A stretch of 9,858 nucleotides of DNA from an uncultured Paracoccaceae bacterium (GTDB taxonomy: Bacteria > Pseudomonadota > Alphaproteobacteria > Rhodobacterales > Rhodobacteraceae). The stretch is from positions 1 to 9,858 of the forward strand of contig CAJXHQ010000071.1 of the NCBI GenBank assembly GCA_913054485.1, written 5' to 3'. Shown piece after piece: positions 1-6,636 of the stretch (within the stretch, counting starts at the first letter, position 1; each line of letters begins with the position of its first letter). A program made the position numbers and the translations under genes. Under the pieces are notes generated by a model. That model was given only the letters and a program-made list of their open reading frames with translations, did not search any database and was not told where the DNA came from.

Positions 1-461
1 TCATCACCGACGGGCTGCGCAACGTGCTGCCCGGCCATGCGCTGCTGAAGGGCGATGTGCGGGCTGGCAACCCGGCCGACCGGAACGCCATCGAAGGCTT
101 CATGCGCCGCATTGCCGCCGGGGTGGCCGCAACCCACGGGGTGACGGCAGAGGTTTTGTTTGAGACCGGCTTTGTGGAGACCATCAACGCCGAACCTCCA
201 GTGGAAGCGGTCTATCGAGCCGGCGAAGCCGCGGGCTGCGAGGTGATCCGCAACCGCCCGCCGATGAGCTTCTCCGAGGATTTTGCGCAGTTCGCGGAGG
301 CTGTTCCGGGCTGTTTCCTGCTCATGGGCAATGGCACCGAAGGGCCGCAGGGCCAGCCGCTGCACGCGGCGGATTATGATTTCAACGACGCTCTGCTGCC
401 CATCGGTGCAGAGTTCTGGGTACAGCTGGTGAAGGACCGGCTGCCCGCACGAAAGGACTGA
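1..461 (+). CDS. M20-family amidohydrolase/deacylase, C-terminal part (5' end outside window)
   Basis: This is the C-terminal 152 residues of an M20-type (amidohydrolase/aminoacylase) metallohydrolase. The frame is open from position 3, so the gene begins upstream of the window and the GTG at 24 is not a start. Visible family marks are a GDVR segment from the end of the lid domain, a SEDFAQF segment followed by VPGCFLLMGNG, and LHAADYDFND near the C-terminus. The histidine in the last motif is the usual late metal ligand of this family. Members hydrolyse N-acyl or amide bonds of small amino-acid derivatives in the cytoplasm. The stop lies 2 nt before the diaminopropionate lyase start, so the two are almost certainly co-translated. 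From this context I infer that it may deacylate an N-acyl diaminopropionate-like substrate; the sequence does not show the substrate. Confidence 0.88.
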   Translation, partial: ITDGLRNVLPGHALLKGDVRAGNPADRNAIEGFMRRIAAGVAATHGVTAEVLFETGFVETINAEPPVEAVYRAGEAAGCEVIRNRPPMSFSEDFAQFAEAVPGCFLLMGNGTEGPQGQPLHAADYDFNDALLPIGAEFWVQLVKDRLPARKD

Positions 462-463
462 CA

Positions 464-1657
464 ATGCTGGATCTCTTCTCCTCTGCTGTGCTGCACCATG
501 CGCCCGGCGCGCCACGGGCCGGTGCAGCGGCGCGCAGCGTCCTCACCGAACAGGATTTTGCAGAGGCCTGCGCCGAAATCATGGCCTGGGAGGGCTATGC
601 CGCAACCCCGCTGGTTTCGCTGGCCGGGCTGGCGCGGCAGATCGGCGTGGGCCGTGTTGACTATAAACACGAAGGCCCGCGTTTCGGGCTGGGCAGCTTC
701 AAGGCGCTCGGCGGGGCCTATGCGGCGATGCGGGTTCTGCAGGTGGAACTCAGCGCCCAGCTGGGTCAGAGGGTCAGCCTTGCGGACATCCGCAACGGCA
801 AACATGCCGAGGCCTGCGCGCAGGTGACGCTGGTGTCCGCAACTGACGGCAACCACGGCCGCTCGCTCGCCTGGGGGTGCCAGCGGGTCGGGGCGCCCTG
901 CCGGATCTACATCCACGCCGAGGTCAGCGAAGGCCGCGCCGCCGCGATGCGCGATCTGGGCGCAGAGGTGATCCGCATCGAAGGCGATTATGACGACTCT
1001 GTCCTGCTGGCCAAGACTGAAGCGGAGGCGAACGGCTGGCATGTGGTCTCGGACACCTCTTGGGAGGGCTATACCGAGCCGCCGCGCAACGTGATGGCGG
1101 GTTACGGCGTGATGACGCGGGAGATCTGCGAGAGGCTGGAACATCCGCCGACACATGTCTTCCTGCAGGGCGGTGTTGGCGGTCTGGCGGCCTCGGTCGC
1201 GGCGGGGCTGCGGCAGTTTTATGGCGCAGACGCTCCGCGCGTGGTGATTGTCGAGCCCGAGCTGGCCGCCTGCCTGTTCGAGAGCGCGCGCAATGGCACC
1301 GCGACCAATGTCGCCATCGAAGCGGAAACCATCATGGCGGGCCTCTCCTGCGGCGAGCCCTCGGGAATGGCCTGGGAAATTCTCAGCGAAGAAGCTGCGG
1401 ATTTTGTCACTATCCCGGATGCGATCGTGGCCCCCACGGTGCGGCTTCTGGCCAAGGCAGAGACAGGTGATGCGCTGGTGGAAGCAGGCGAAAGCGCCGT
1501 GGCCGGCCTCGCGGCGCTGATCGCGGCGCGGCTTGATCCGGATCTGTCCGCCAAACTGGGTCTGGACGAAACATCCCGCGCACTGCTGATCGGCTCCGAA
1601 GGGGTTACGGATCCGGTGATTTTCGAGGCCATCATGCGCGGGGCGGATCATCTCTGA
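464..1657 (+). CDS. dpaL: 2,3-diaminopropionate ammonia-lyase (PLP-dependent, DpaL family)
   Basis: This 397-residue protein is close in length to E. coli DpaL, which converts 2,3-diaminopropionate to pyruvate and two ammonia in the cytosol. It is a fold-type II PLP enzyme. The PLP-binding lysine is K80 in GLGSFKALGG. A TDGNHGR loop carries D128. D197 lies in SDTSWEGYTEPPRNVMAGYG, a signature that separates DpaL from threonine dehydratases. GGVGG (236-240) is the phosphate-binding glycine loop. K80, D128 and D197 match the Lys/Asp/Asp set I recall as catalytic in E. coli DpaL (K77, D120, D189). The start ATG follows an AAGGA ribosome site at good spacing. The gene sits between the M20 hydrolase and the M24 hydrolase. 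The family call is strong, but activity on another diamino acid such as 2,4-diaminobutyrate cannot be excluded. Confidence 0.9.
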   Translation: MLDLFSSAVLHHAPGAPRAGAAARSVLTEQDFAEACAEIMAWEGYAATPLVSLAGLARQIGVGRVDYKHEGPRFGLGSFKALGGAYAAMRVLQVELSAQLGQRVSLADIRNGKHAEACAQVTLVSATDGNHGRSLAWGCQRVGAPCRIYIHAEVSEGRAAAMRDLGAEVIRIEGDYDDSVLLAKTEAEANGWHVVSDTSWEGYTEPPRNVMAGYGVMTREICERLEHPPTHVFLQGGVGGLAASVAAGLRQFYGADAPRVVIVEPELAACLFESARNGTATNVAIEAETIMAGLSCGEPSGMAWEILSEEAADFVTIPDAIVAPTVRLLAKAETGDALVEAGESAVAGLAALIAARLDPDLSAKLGLDETSRALLIGSEGVTDPVIFEAIMRGADHL

Positions 1658-1721
1658 CACACCGGCCCGCGGCTTTGCAGAGGCAGAATTTGCCACCCGC
1701 ACCGAACAGGCGCAGGCCCGG

Positions 1722-2816
1722 ATGGCGGCGCAGGGGCTGGACGGGCTGCTGCTGCTGACCGAACCGGAGGTGCGTTATTTCAGCGGTTTCCACACCCTGT
1801 TCTGGCAAAGCCCGACCCGGCCCTGGTTCCTGTTTGTCCCGGCCAAGGGCAAGCCGGTTGCCGTGATCCCTTCCATCGGTGCCGACCTGATGCGCCGTAC
1901 CTGGATCGATGACATCCGCACCTGGAGCGCCCCGGCGCCGCAGGATGACGGGATCTCGCTGCTGACAGACCTGCTTGCTCCGATAGCCGGGGGTGGCGGC
2001 ACAATCGGGATGATGAAAGGGCATGAAACCTCCCTCAGGATGCCGCTGGCGGATTACGAGCGTCTTCTGGCGGGCCTTCCGGGGCTGAACATCACCGATG
2101 CCACCGCTCTTGTCCGGGCGCAGCGGATGGTGAAATCCGAAGCCGAGATCGAAAAACTCGCCCATATCTGCGCCATCGGGTCAAAAACATTCGCTCAGAT
2201 GCCGAAGATCGCTTTTGCGGGCCAGCCGCTGGAGGCGCTGTTCCGGGACTTCCGGCGTGAGGCGCTGCGGCTGGGGGCAGATGACGTGCCATATCTGGTC
2301 GGCGGCGCGGATCAGGGCGGCTACAGCGATGTAATCTCGCCGCCCTCTGCGCGTCCCTTGCAGGAAGGGGACATTGTCATGCTGGATACGGGTGCCACAT
2401 GGGACGGCTATTTCTGCGACTTTGACCGCAACTTTGCCATTGGTAAGGCAGATGATCTTTCGTGCCGCGCCCATGAGGTTCTGTGGCGCGCGACCGAGGC
2501 GGGCCTCGCAGCCGCGCGCCCCGGCACCACCTGCCGCGACCTTTTTCATGCCATGCAGAACGTGATTTCCGGCTTTGACACATCCGGCGGTGATATCGGC
2601 CGGCTGGGCCACGGGCTGGGCATGCAGCTGACGGAATGGCCCTCGCACGCCGTCTTTGATGACACGGTGCTGGAGGAGAACATGGTGCTGACGCTGGAAC
2701 CCTCGCTGAGCTACGGTGCGGGCAAGATGATGGTGCACGAGGAAAACATCGTGGTGCGCGAAGGCGGGGCAGAGCTGCTGTCGGCCCGTGCCCCGCGGGA
2801 ACTGCCGGTGATTTGA
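1722..2816 (+). CDS. M24-family (creatinase/Xaa-Pro peptidase-like) hydrolase, ectoine-hydrolase-like
   Basis: This gives 364 residues from the first ATG. An N-terminal creatinase-type domain (about 1-125, with EVRYFSGF and SPTRPWFLFVP) is followed by a C-terminal pita-bread domain (about 130-364). All five M24 metal-ligand positions appear filled: D222 (LDTGA), D233 (FCDFDRNF), H297 (GHGLGMQL), E326 (TLEP) and E340 (VHEENIVV). The family includes proline peptidases, creatinase and the ectoine ring hydrolase EutD/DoeA. Context with DpaL, M20 and EutA-like genes favours a small-molecule hydrolase over a peptidase. The start is uncertain. The same frame is open back to 1620 and encodes a family-like helix (FAEAEFATRTEQAQARM) upstream of the ATG. 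No ATG, GTG or TTG precedes it in frame, so the real start may be an ATC near 1647-1650, overlapping the dpaL stop, giving about 388 residues. Substrate unknown. Confidence 0.87.
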   Translation: MAAQGLDGLLLLTEPEVRYFSGFHTLFWQSPTRPWFLFVPAKGKPVAVIPSIGADLMRRTWIDDIRTWSAPAPQDDGISLLTDLLAPIAGGGGTIGMMKGHETSLRMPLADYERLLAGLPGLNITDATALVRAQRMVKSEAEIEKLAHICAIGSKTFAQMPKIAFAGQPLEALFRDFRREALRLGADDVPYLVGGADQGGYSDVISPPSARPLQEGDIVMLDTGATWDGYFCDFDRNFAIGKADDLSCRAHEVLWRATEAGLAAARPGTTCRDLFHAMQNVISGFDTSGGDIGRLGHGLGMQLTEWPSHAVFDDTVLEENMVLTLEPSLSYGAGKMMVHEENIVVREGGAELLSARAPRELPVI

Positions 2817-2826
2817 GGGGTCTGTA

Positions 2827-3585
2827 ATGAAGCTTGCCTATGAGACGGATCAGGGGATCGGGACACGCGCCAGCCTGGGGGTGATCGTGCTGGAAACGGA
2901 TGAGACGCTGGAGGCGGAGTTCCGGCAGATGCTGAGCCTCGACGGGGTCGCACTCTACCACAGCCGGATCCCGATGGTGCCTGAGATCCGCCCGGATACG
3001 CTGGCGCAGATGCAGGCGGATCTGCCCGCCTCGGCCCGGCTGTTGCCCGCCTCACTGGACTTCGACGTGATCGGCTATGGCTGCACCTCCGCCTCGACCG
3101 TCATCGGGTCCGCGCAGGTTGCCGGAACCATCCAGACCGTCTTTCCTCGCGCCAGGGTGACCGATCCTCTGGCTGCCACGGTTGCAGCCGCACATGCCTT
3201 GCGGGTCAGGCGTCTGGGCTTTGTCACGCCCTATATGCCGGAGGTCTCGGCGCGGATGCGGCAGAAACTGGAAGAGGCGGGTCTCAGCATTGCAGGCTTC
3301 GGATCCTTTGAGCAGGGCGACGACCGGGTTGTGGCGCGGATCTCCGAGGCCTCTATCGCGGAGGCCGCCGTCCAGGTGGCGCAGAGCGCCCCTTGCGATG
3401 CTGTCTTCATCTCCTGCACCAACCTGCGTTGCCTGAGTGTGATCCCGGAGATCGAACGGCGCCTTGGCGTCCCGGTGATTTCCAGCAATCAGGCGCTGGC
3501 CTGGCATATGCTCCGGCTTGCCGGGGTCAAAGAGGAGAGCGCAACTTCCGGCGCGCTGTTCCGGGCGCAGCTGGCGCTGAACTGA
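2827..3585 (+). CDS. Asp/Glu racemase-superfamily protein, EutA / maleate isomerase-like
   Basis: This 252-residue protein belongs to the Asp/Glu racemase fold branch that contains maleate cis-trans isomerase, arylmalonate decarboxylase and the ectoine-utilisation protein EutA. The two expected catalytic cysteines are visible: C86 in GYGCTSASTVIGS and C197 in FISCTNLRCLSVIPEIE. The following GVPVISSNQALAWHMLRLAG is characteristic of the EutA/maleate isomerase branch. A strong GAGGGG ribosome site overlaps the stop of the M24 gene and lies 6 nt before the ATG, so the gene is the last of the four-gene operon. Family members racemise, isomerise or decarboxylate small carboxylic acids by Cys-based proton transfer. 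In this operon a role in stereochemical adjustment of the diamino-acid intermediate is plausible but inferred. The exact reaction of EutA-type proteins is, to my knowledge, not firmly settled. Confidence 0.85.
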   Translation: MKLAYETDQGIGTRASLGVIVLETDETLEAEFRQMLSLDGVALYHSRIPMVPEIRPDTLAQMQADLPASARLLPASLDFDVIGYGCTSASTVIGSAQVAGTIQTVFPRARVTDPLAATVAAAHALRVRRLGFVTPYMPEVSARMRQKLEEAGLSIAGFGSFEQGDDRVVARISEASIAEAAVQVAQSAPCDAVFISCTNLRCLSVIPEIERRLGVPVISSNQALAWHMLRLAGVKEESATSGALFRAQLALN

Positions 3586-3600
3586 ACTCCCGCTCATCAG

Positions 3601-3622
3601 ATCCGCGTTTACCGGATTTTTT
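3601..3622 (+). terminator. Weak Rho-independent terminator after the catabolic operon
   Basis: ATCCG and CGGAT form a 5-bp inverted repeat around a 7-nt loop and run directly into six T residues (3617-3622). It begins 15 nt after the stop of the EutA-like gene and sits where one operon ends and the capsule genes begin. The stem is short, so termination may be partial. Confidence 0.5.
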
Positions 3623-3655
3623 ACATTTATGGCGAAACTTGGGCGGAAGGCGGTG

Positions 3656-3717
3656 TGACCGGAAACAATGCGCCGTCCTTCGCGTCATTGTTGCGCCTAT
3701 CTGACCGCAATGCGCCG
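3656..3717 (+). repeat. Imperfect direct repeat in the leader of the capsule operon
   Basis: TGACCG followed by CAATGCGCCG occurs twice, at 3656-3675 (with a 4-nt GAAA insertion between the halves) and at 3702-3717 (halves joined). The identical 10-mer CAATGCGCCG starts at 3666 and 3708, 42 bp apart, about four helical turns. The repeat lies in the 202-bp gap between the EutA-like gene and kpsE. It may be an operator pair or an old small duplication. No regulator can be assigned from the sequence. Confidence 0.45.
3664..3692 (+). promoter_or_regulatory. Inverted repeat AACAATG...CATTGTT upstream of kpsE
   Basis: A 7-bp perfect inverted repeat (AACAATG at 3664-3670, CATTGTT at 3686-3692) can be extended by a CGC/GCG pairing across a one-base bulge. 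It overlaps the first copy of the direct repeat. A second hairpin, GCGCCG at 3712-3717 with CGGCGC at 3724-3729, overlaps the second copy. These could be DNA operators or structures in the 5' leader of the kpsE mRNA. The preceding stretch (about 3606-3645) is AT-rich for this window and is a likely promoter zone, although no good -35/-10 pair was found. Confidence 0.35.
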
Positions 3718-3787
3718 CCGGTTCGGCGCGCTTCCCCTTGCCGCAACAGGAGCCGCGGAAAAAGACAGACAGAACGGATGTCATTTG

Positions 3788-4993
3788 ATGAGTGAAGAGT
3801 TTTCTCCGAAACTGGCGCACCTGAATGCAGAGCGGGTGCACAAAGCGGCGCCGGGCGGCCCGGCGGCGGCACTGCCGGCCACGGTGAAACTCCGTCATCG
3901 CGGCCTGCTCTTGTCCTTCGTTCTGATGGTTCTGCTGCCAGCCACGGCCGCCTCTTATTACCTGCTGGCCGTGGCCAGGGATCAATACGCCTCCACAATT
4001 GGCTTCACGGTGCGCAGCAGTGATTCCGCGCTGGCCAGTGATTTTCTCGGTGGCCTAGGCGCGGCCTTTGGCTCCTCCGGAAGTGGTGCTGACTCCGAAA
4101 TCCTCTATGAGTTCATCCGCAGTCAGGAGATGGTGCGCCGCATTGATGACCGGCTTGACCTGCGCACGCTCTATGCCCGCTTTTTCCGTGAAGACCCGCT
4201 GATGAGCTACGAACCAGGCGGCACGATCGAGGACCTCACCGACTATTGGGATCGAATGCTGCGGGTGTCCTACGATGCGGGATCCGGGCTGATGGAGGTG
4301 CGTGTGCTGGCTTTTGAGCCGCACGATGCGCAGGCGATCGCGGCCGCGGTTCTGGATGAAAGCTCGTCCATGATCAACGGGTTGGCTGCCTTGGCCCGCG
4401 ACGATGCGACCCGCTATGCCCGCGCTGATGTGGATCGTGCGGAACGGCTGGTCTCAGATGCGCGCGAGGCGCTGACAACCTTTCGGCTGCGATACCGGAT
4501 TGACGACCCCGAAGCGGATATCAAGGGACAGGCGGGGCTTTTGAACACCCTGCAAGTCCAGCTTGCCGAAGCGCTGATCAGCTATGACCTGCTGACAGCT
4601 TCGGTGCAGTCGGATGACCCGCGCATCGCCAAGGCGGAAAACCGCATTGGTGTCATCCGGGCACGGATGACGGCGGAACGGGACAAGTTCGGGGCAGAGG
4701 GGCAGGGGCCGGGCGGGGCAACCTATGCCGATGCTATTGCTGGTTTCGAACGCCTGATGGCGGACCGCGAATTTGCCGAGCTGACCTACGCTGCCTCCCG
4801 CGCCGCGCTGGATGCGGCGGTGGCAGAATCACAGCGCCAGAGCCGCTATCTGGTCGCCTATATCCACCACTCGGCAGTCGAGAAATCCGAGTTTCCGCAG
4901 CGCAGCCTGATCATCGCCGTTATTGCCGCTTTCTCCTTCCTGGCCTGGGCAATCCTGAGCCTGGTCTACTACTCGCTCCGCGACCGCAGATAG
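3788..4993 (+). CDS. kpsE: Capsule polysaccharide export inner-membrane protein, KpsE/BexC/CtrB-like
   Basis: This 401-residue polysaccharide co-polymerase-type protein bridges the inner-membrane ABC transporter and the outer-membrane export channel. It has a cytoplasmic N-terminus, a first membrane helix at about 39-62 (LLLSFVLMVLLPATAASYYLL) followed by the family-typical DQYASTIGFTVRS, and a Gly/Ser-rich turn (FLGGLGAAFGSSGSG). A long, largely helical periplasmic region with coiled-coil character (about 200-350) follows, then a second membrane helix at about 374-396 and a basic tail. The ATG at 3788 (MSEEFSPKLA) was chosen because the 40 residues obtained from an upstream in-frame ATG at 3668 are Arg/Cys-rich and overlap the leader repeats. 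The ribosome site is weak. The gene is followed 10 nt later by the ATPase gene. Confidence 0.88.
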   Translation: MSEEFSPKLAHLNAERVHKAAPGGPAAALPATVKLRHRGLLLSFVLMVLLPATAASYYLLAVARDQYASTIGFTVRSSDSALASDFLGGLGAAFGSSGSGADSEILYEFIRSQEMVRRIDDRLDLRTLYARFFREDPLMSYEPGGTIEDLTDYWDRMLRVSYDAGSGLMEVRVLAFEPHDAQAIAAAVLDESSSMINGLAALARDDATRYARADVDRAERLVSDAREALTTFRLRYRIDDPEADIKGQAGLLNTLQVQLAEALISYDLLTASVQSDDPRIAKAENRIGVIRARMTAERDKFGAEGQGPGGATYADAIAGFERLMADREFAELTYAASRAALDAAVAESQRQSRYLVAYIHHSAVEKSEFPQRSLIIAVIAAFSFLAWAILSLVYYSLRDRR

Positions 4994-5003
4994 GGCCGCT
5001 GAG

Positions 5004-5675
5004 ATGATCCGCTTCGAGAACCTCAGCAAAAGTTTCCGCACCCCGCGGGGGGGGCGGAAATGGGTGGCCCGCAATATCACGGCGACCTTTCCAAGCGGGG
5101 TGTCTGTCGGGCTGCTGGGGCGCAACGGGGCCGGAAAATCCACCCTTCTGGAATTGGCCGGCGGCACTGCAAAACCGGACGGTGGGAAGGTCCGGACCCG
5201 CGACAGCATCTCGTTTCCGGTCGGGTTTGCCGGTTCGTTCCATCCGGAAATGACCGGCGCGCAAAACACCAGGTTTGTCGCCCGGATCTATGGCACAGAC
5301 ACCACCAGCCTGCTGGCTTTTGTCGCGGAATTTGCCGAGCTGGGGCCGCATTTCCACATGCCCGTCCGCCAGTATTCCGCCGGCATGAAGTCCCGCCTGG
5401 CCTTTGGGATCTCGATCGGCATCCCCTTTGACACCTATCTGGTGGACGAGGTGACAAGCGTCGGCGACGCGGCCTTCAAGGAGAAGAGCCGCAGGGTTTT
5501 CCAAGAGCGGATGAAAACCGCGGGGGCAATTGTAGTGTCCCATTCAATGGCCCAGATCCGGCAGCTTTGCCAGGCCGCAGCGGTGCTGGAGCGCGGCAGG
5601 CTCCAGGTCTTCGGAGATCTGGAAGAGGGGATCGCCCGGCACCAGGAGAACATGGGATCGGCCGGCCATGAGTGA
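5004..5675 (+). CDS. kpsT: Capsule polysaccharide ABC transporter ATPase, KpsT-like
   Basis: This 223-residue ATP-binding subunit energises export of capsular polysaccharide from the cytoplasm and works with the permease encoded 6 nt downstream. Visible motifs are Walker A GRNGAGKST (39-47), an atypical degenerate signature QYSAGMKSRLAFG (about 123-135), Walker B FDTYLVDEV (142-150) and the switch histidine H180 in VVSHSM. FPVGFAGSFHPEMTGAQNTRF around the Q-loop region is characteristic of the KpsT/CtrD/BexA branch. Length is normal for the family (about 215-225). A run of eight G (5047-5054) encodes part of R15-G16-G17, well before Walker A, so a one-base slip there would abolish the protein. 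Confidence 0.92.
   Translation: MIRFENLSKSFRTPRGGRKWVARNITATFPSGVSVGLLGRNGAGKSTLLELAGGTAKPDGGKVRTRDSISFPVGFAGSFHPEMTGAQNTRFVARIYGTDTTSLLAFVAEFAELGPHFHMPVRQYSAGMKSRLAFGISIGIPFDTYLVDEVTSVGDAAFKEKSRRVFQERMKTAGAIVVSHSMAQIRQLCQAAAVLERGRLQVFGDLEEGIARHQENMGSAGHE
5047..5054 (+). repeat. G8 homopolymer inside kpsT
   Basis: Eight consecutive G residues lie 43 nt after the kpsT start codon. Mononucleotide G or C tracts near the 5' end of surface-structure genes are classic slipped-strand phase-variation sites in some bacteria. Here the tract is short and could simply reflect Gly/Arg codons in G+C-rich DNA. Confidence 0.5.
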
Positions 5676-5681
5676 CGCAGT

Positions 5682-6485
5682 ATGACCCGGAGCGCCGGCA
5701 AACCCCCTGTCATTCCGGGTCCCAGGTTTCTGGCCCTGCGCAGCATCGCTGCCCTGATGCTGAGGGAAATGGCGGCCACCTACGGGCGCTCTCCCGGCGG
5801 CTATATCTGGGCCCTGCTGGAGCCGGTAGGCATGATCCTCATTCTCTCTGCAGGGCTTTCCCTGTTTATGCGCACGCCGCCGCTGGGCGGCAACTTCCTG
5901 TTGTTTTACGCCACCGGCTATCTGCCGTTCAGCCTCTACATGGACATCTCCAGCAAGGTCTCCCAGTCGCTGCGCTACTCGCGTGCGCTGCTGGCCTACC
6001 CCCGGGTATCCTGGCTGGATGCCGTCATCAGCCGTGTGATCCTGAATGTGCTGACCGGCGCGGCCGTATCGGCCATCCTGATCACCGGCATCCTCGCCGT
6101 CACGGCGGAACGGGCCATTCTGGATTTTGCCGCCATCCTGGCCGGCTTTGCCATGGCCGCCACCCTGGGCTGCGGTGTCGGGCTGGTGAACTGCCTCTTG
6201 TCCGGCCTGTCGGACCTATGGGAGCGCATCTGGGCGATCGTGACCCGGCCGCTGTTTCTGGCCTCGGGGGTGATCTACCTTTTTGAGGATCTGCCGCGAC
6301 CGGCGCAGGAGCTGCTTTGGTGGAACCCGCTGATCCACTCCACCGGGCTGGCCCGGACCGGGTTCTACGCCACCTATGAGGCAGGTTTTGCCTCGATGGT
6401 CTACGGTTACGGCACGGGGATGCTGCTGATTGCGGCCGGGCTGCTGTTCCTGCACAACCGCCACCGCCAGATCCTGGAACGTTAA
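5682..6485 (+). CDS. kpsM: Capsule polysaccharide ABC-2 type permease, KpsM-like
   Basis: This 267-residue integral membrane subunit forms the inner-membrane channel of the polysaccharide ABC exporter. An amphipathic N-terminal segment (LMLREMAATYGRS) leads into GGYIWALLEPVG, the conserved entry into the first helix of ABC-2 permeases. Hydrophobic segments are visible at roughly 42-63, 71-92, 118-142, 146-170, 184-201 and 237-257, matching the usual six-helix topology. WWNPLIHSTGLARTGFYATYE near the C-terminus is typical of KpsM/BexB proteins. It starts 6 nt after the kpsT stop. The polymer exported is unknown because no glycosyltransferase lies in the window. Confidence 0.92.
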   Translation: MTRSAGKPPVIPGPRFLALRSIAALMLREMAATYGRSPGGYIWALLEPVGMILILSAGLSLFMRTPPLGGNFLLFYATGYLPFSLYMDISSKVSQSLRYSRALLAYPRVSWLDAVISRVILNVLTGAAVSAILITGILAVTAERAILDFAAILAGFAMAATLGCGVGLVNCLLSGLSDLWERIWAIVTRPLFLASGVIYLFEDLPRPAQELLWWNPLIHSTGLARTGFYATYEAGFASMVYGYGTGMLLIAAGLLFLHNRHRQILER

Positions 6486-6567
6486 GCCCCGGCCTGTGCG
6501 GCCCGGTGTCCCATTGTGGCTGCAATGTCCGGTGGCGCGAAAAAACTGCGGCACACTCTGGTTTCAG

Positions 6568-6595
6568 TTGACCGGCGGGGTGCTGCCGGTATCTT
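6568..6595 (+). promoter_or_regulatory. Possible sigma70-type promoter upstream of the OPX gene
   Basis: TTGACC (6568-6573) and TATCTT (6590-6595) are separated by 16 nt within the 151-nt gap between kpsM and the export lipoprotein gene. The -10-like element is 41 nt before the start codon. This would let the outer-membrane component be expressed apart from the ABC transporter genes. It is a match by eye only. Confidence 0.35.
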
Positions 6596-6636
6596 CGCGG
6601 CAACAAAAAGAAAATAGTTTCAGGCAGGACTTTCGA

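Noticed and set aside
24..26. GTG as the start of the first gene
   Set aside because: Coding sequence continues in frame to the window edge and the protein would lack the whole N-terminal catalytic half of an M20 hydrolase, so the gene is cut by the window.
374..1702. 442-residue open frame on the minus strand
   Set aside because: It lies antisense to dpaL, has an Arg/His/Gly-rich composition with no recognisable family, and is the kind of shadow frame common in G+C-rich genes.
3668..3787. Upstream in-frame ATG that would lengthen the KpsE-like protein by 40 residues
   Set aside because: The added segment is Arg/Cys-rich, unlike the family N-terminus, and overlaps the leader repeats; MSEEFSPKLA at 3788 is a natural start.
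5672..6286. 204-residue open frame overlapping the kpsM gene in another frame
   Set aside because: It has no membrane helices or family match and a shadow-type composition; the kpsM frame shows a complete ABC-2 permease.
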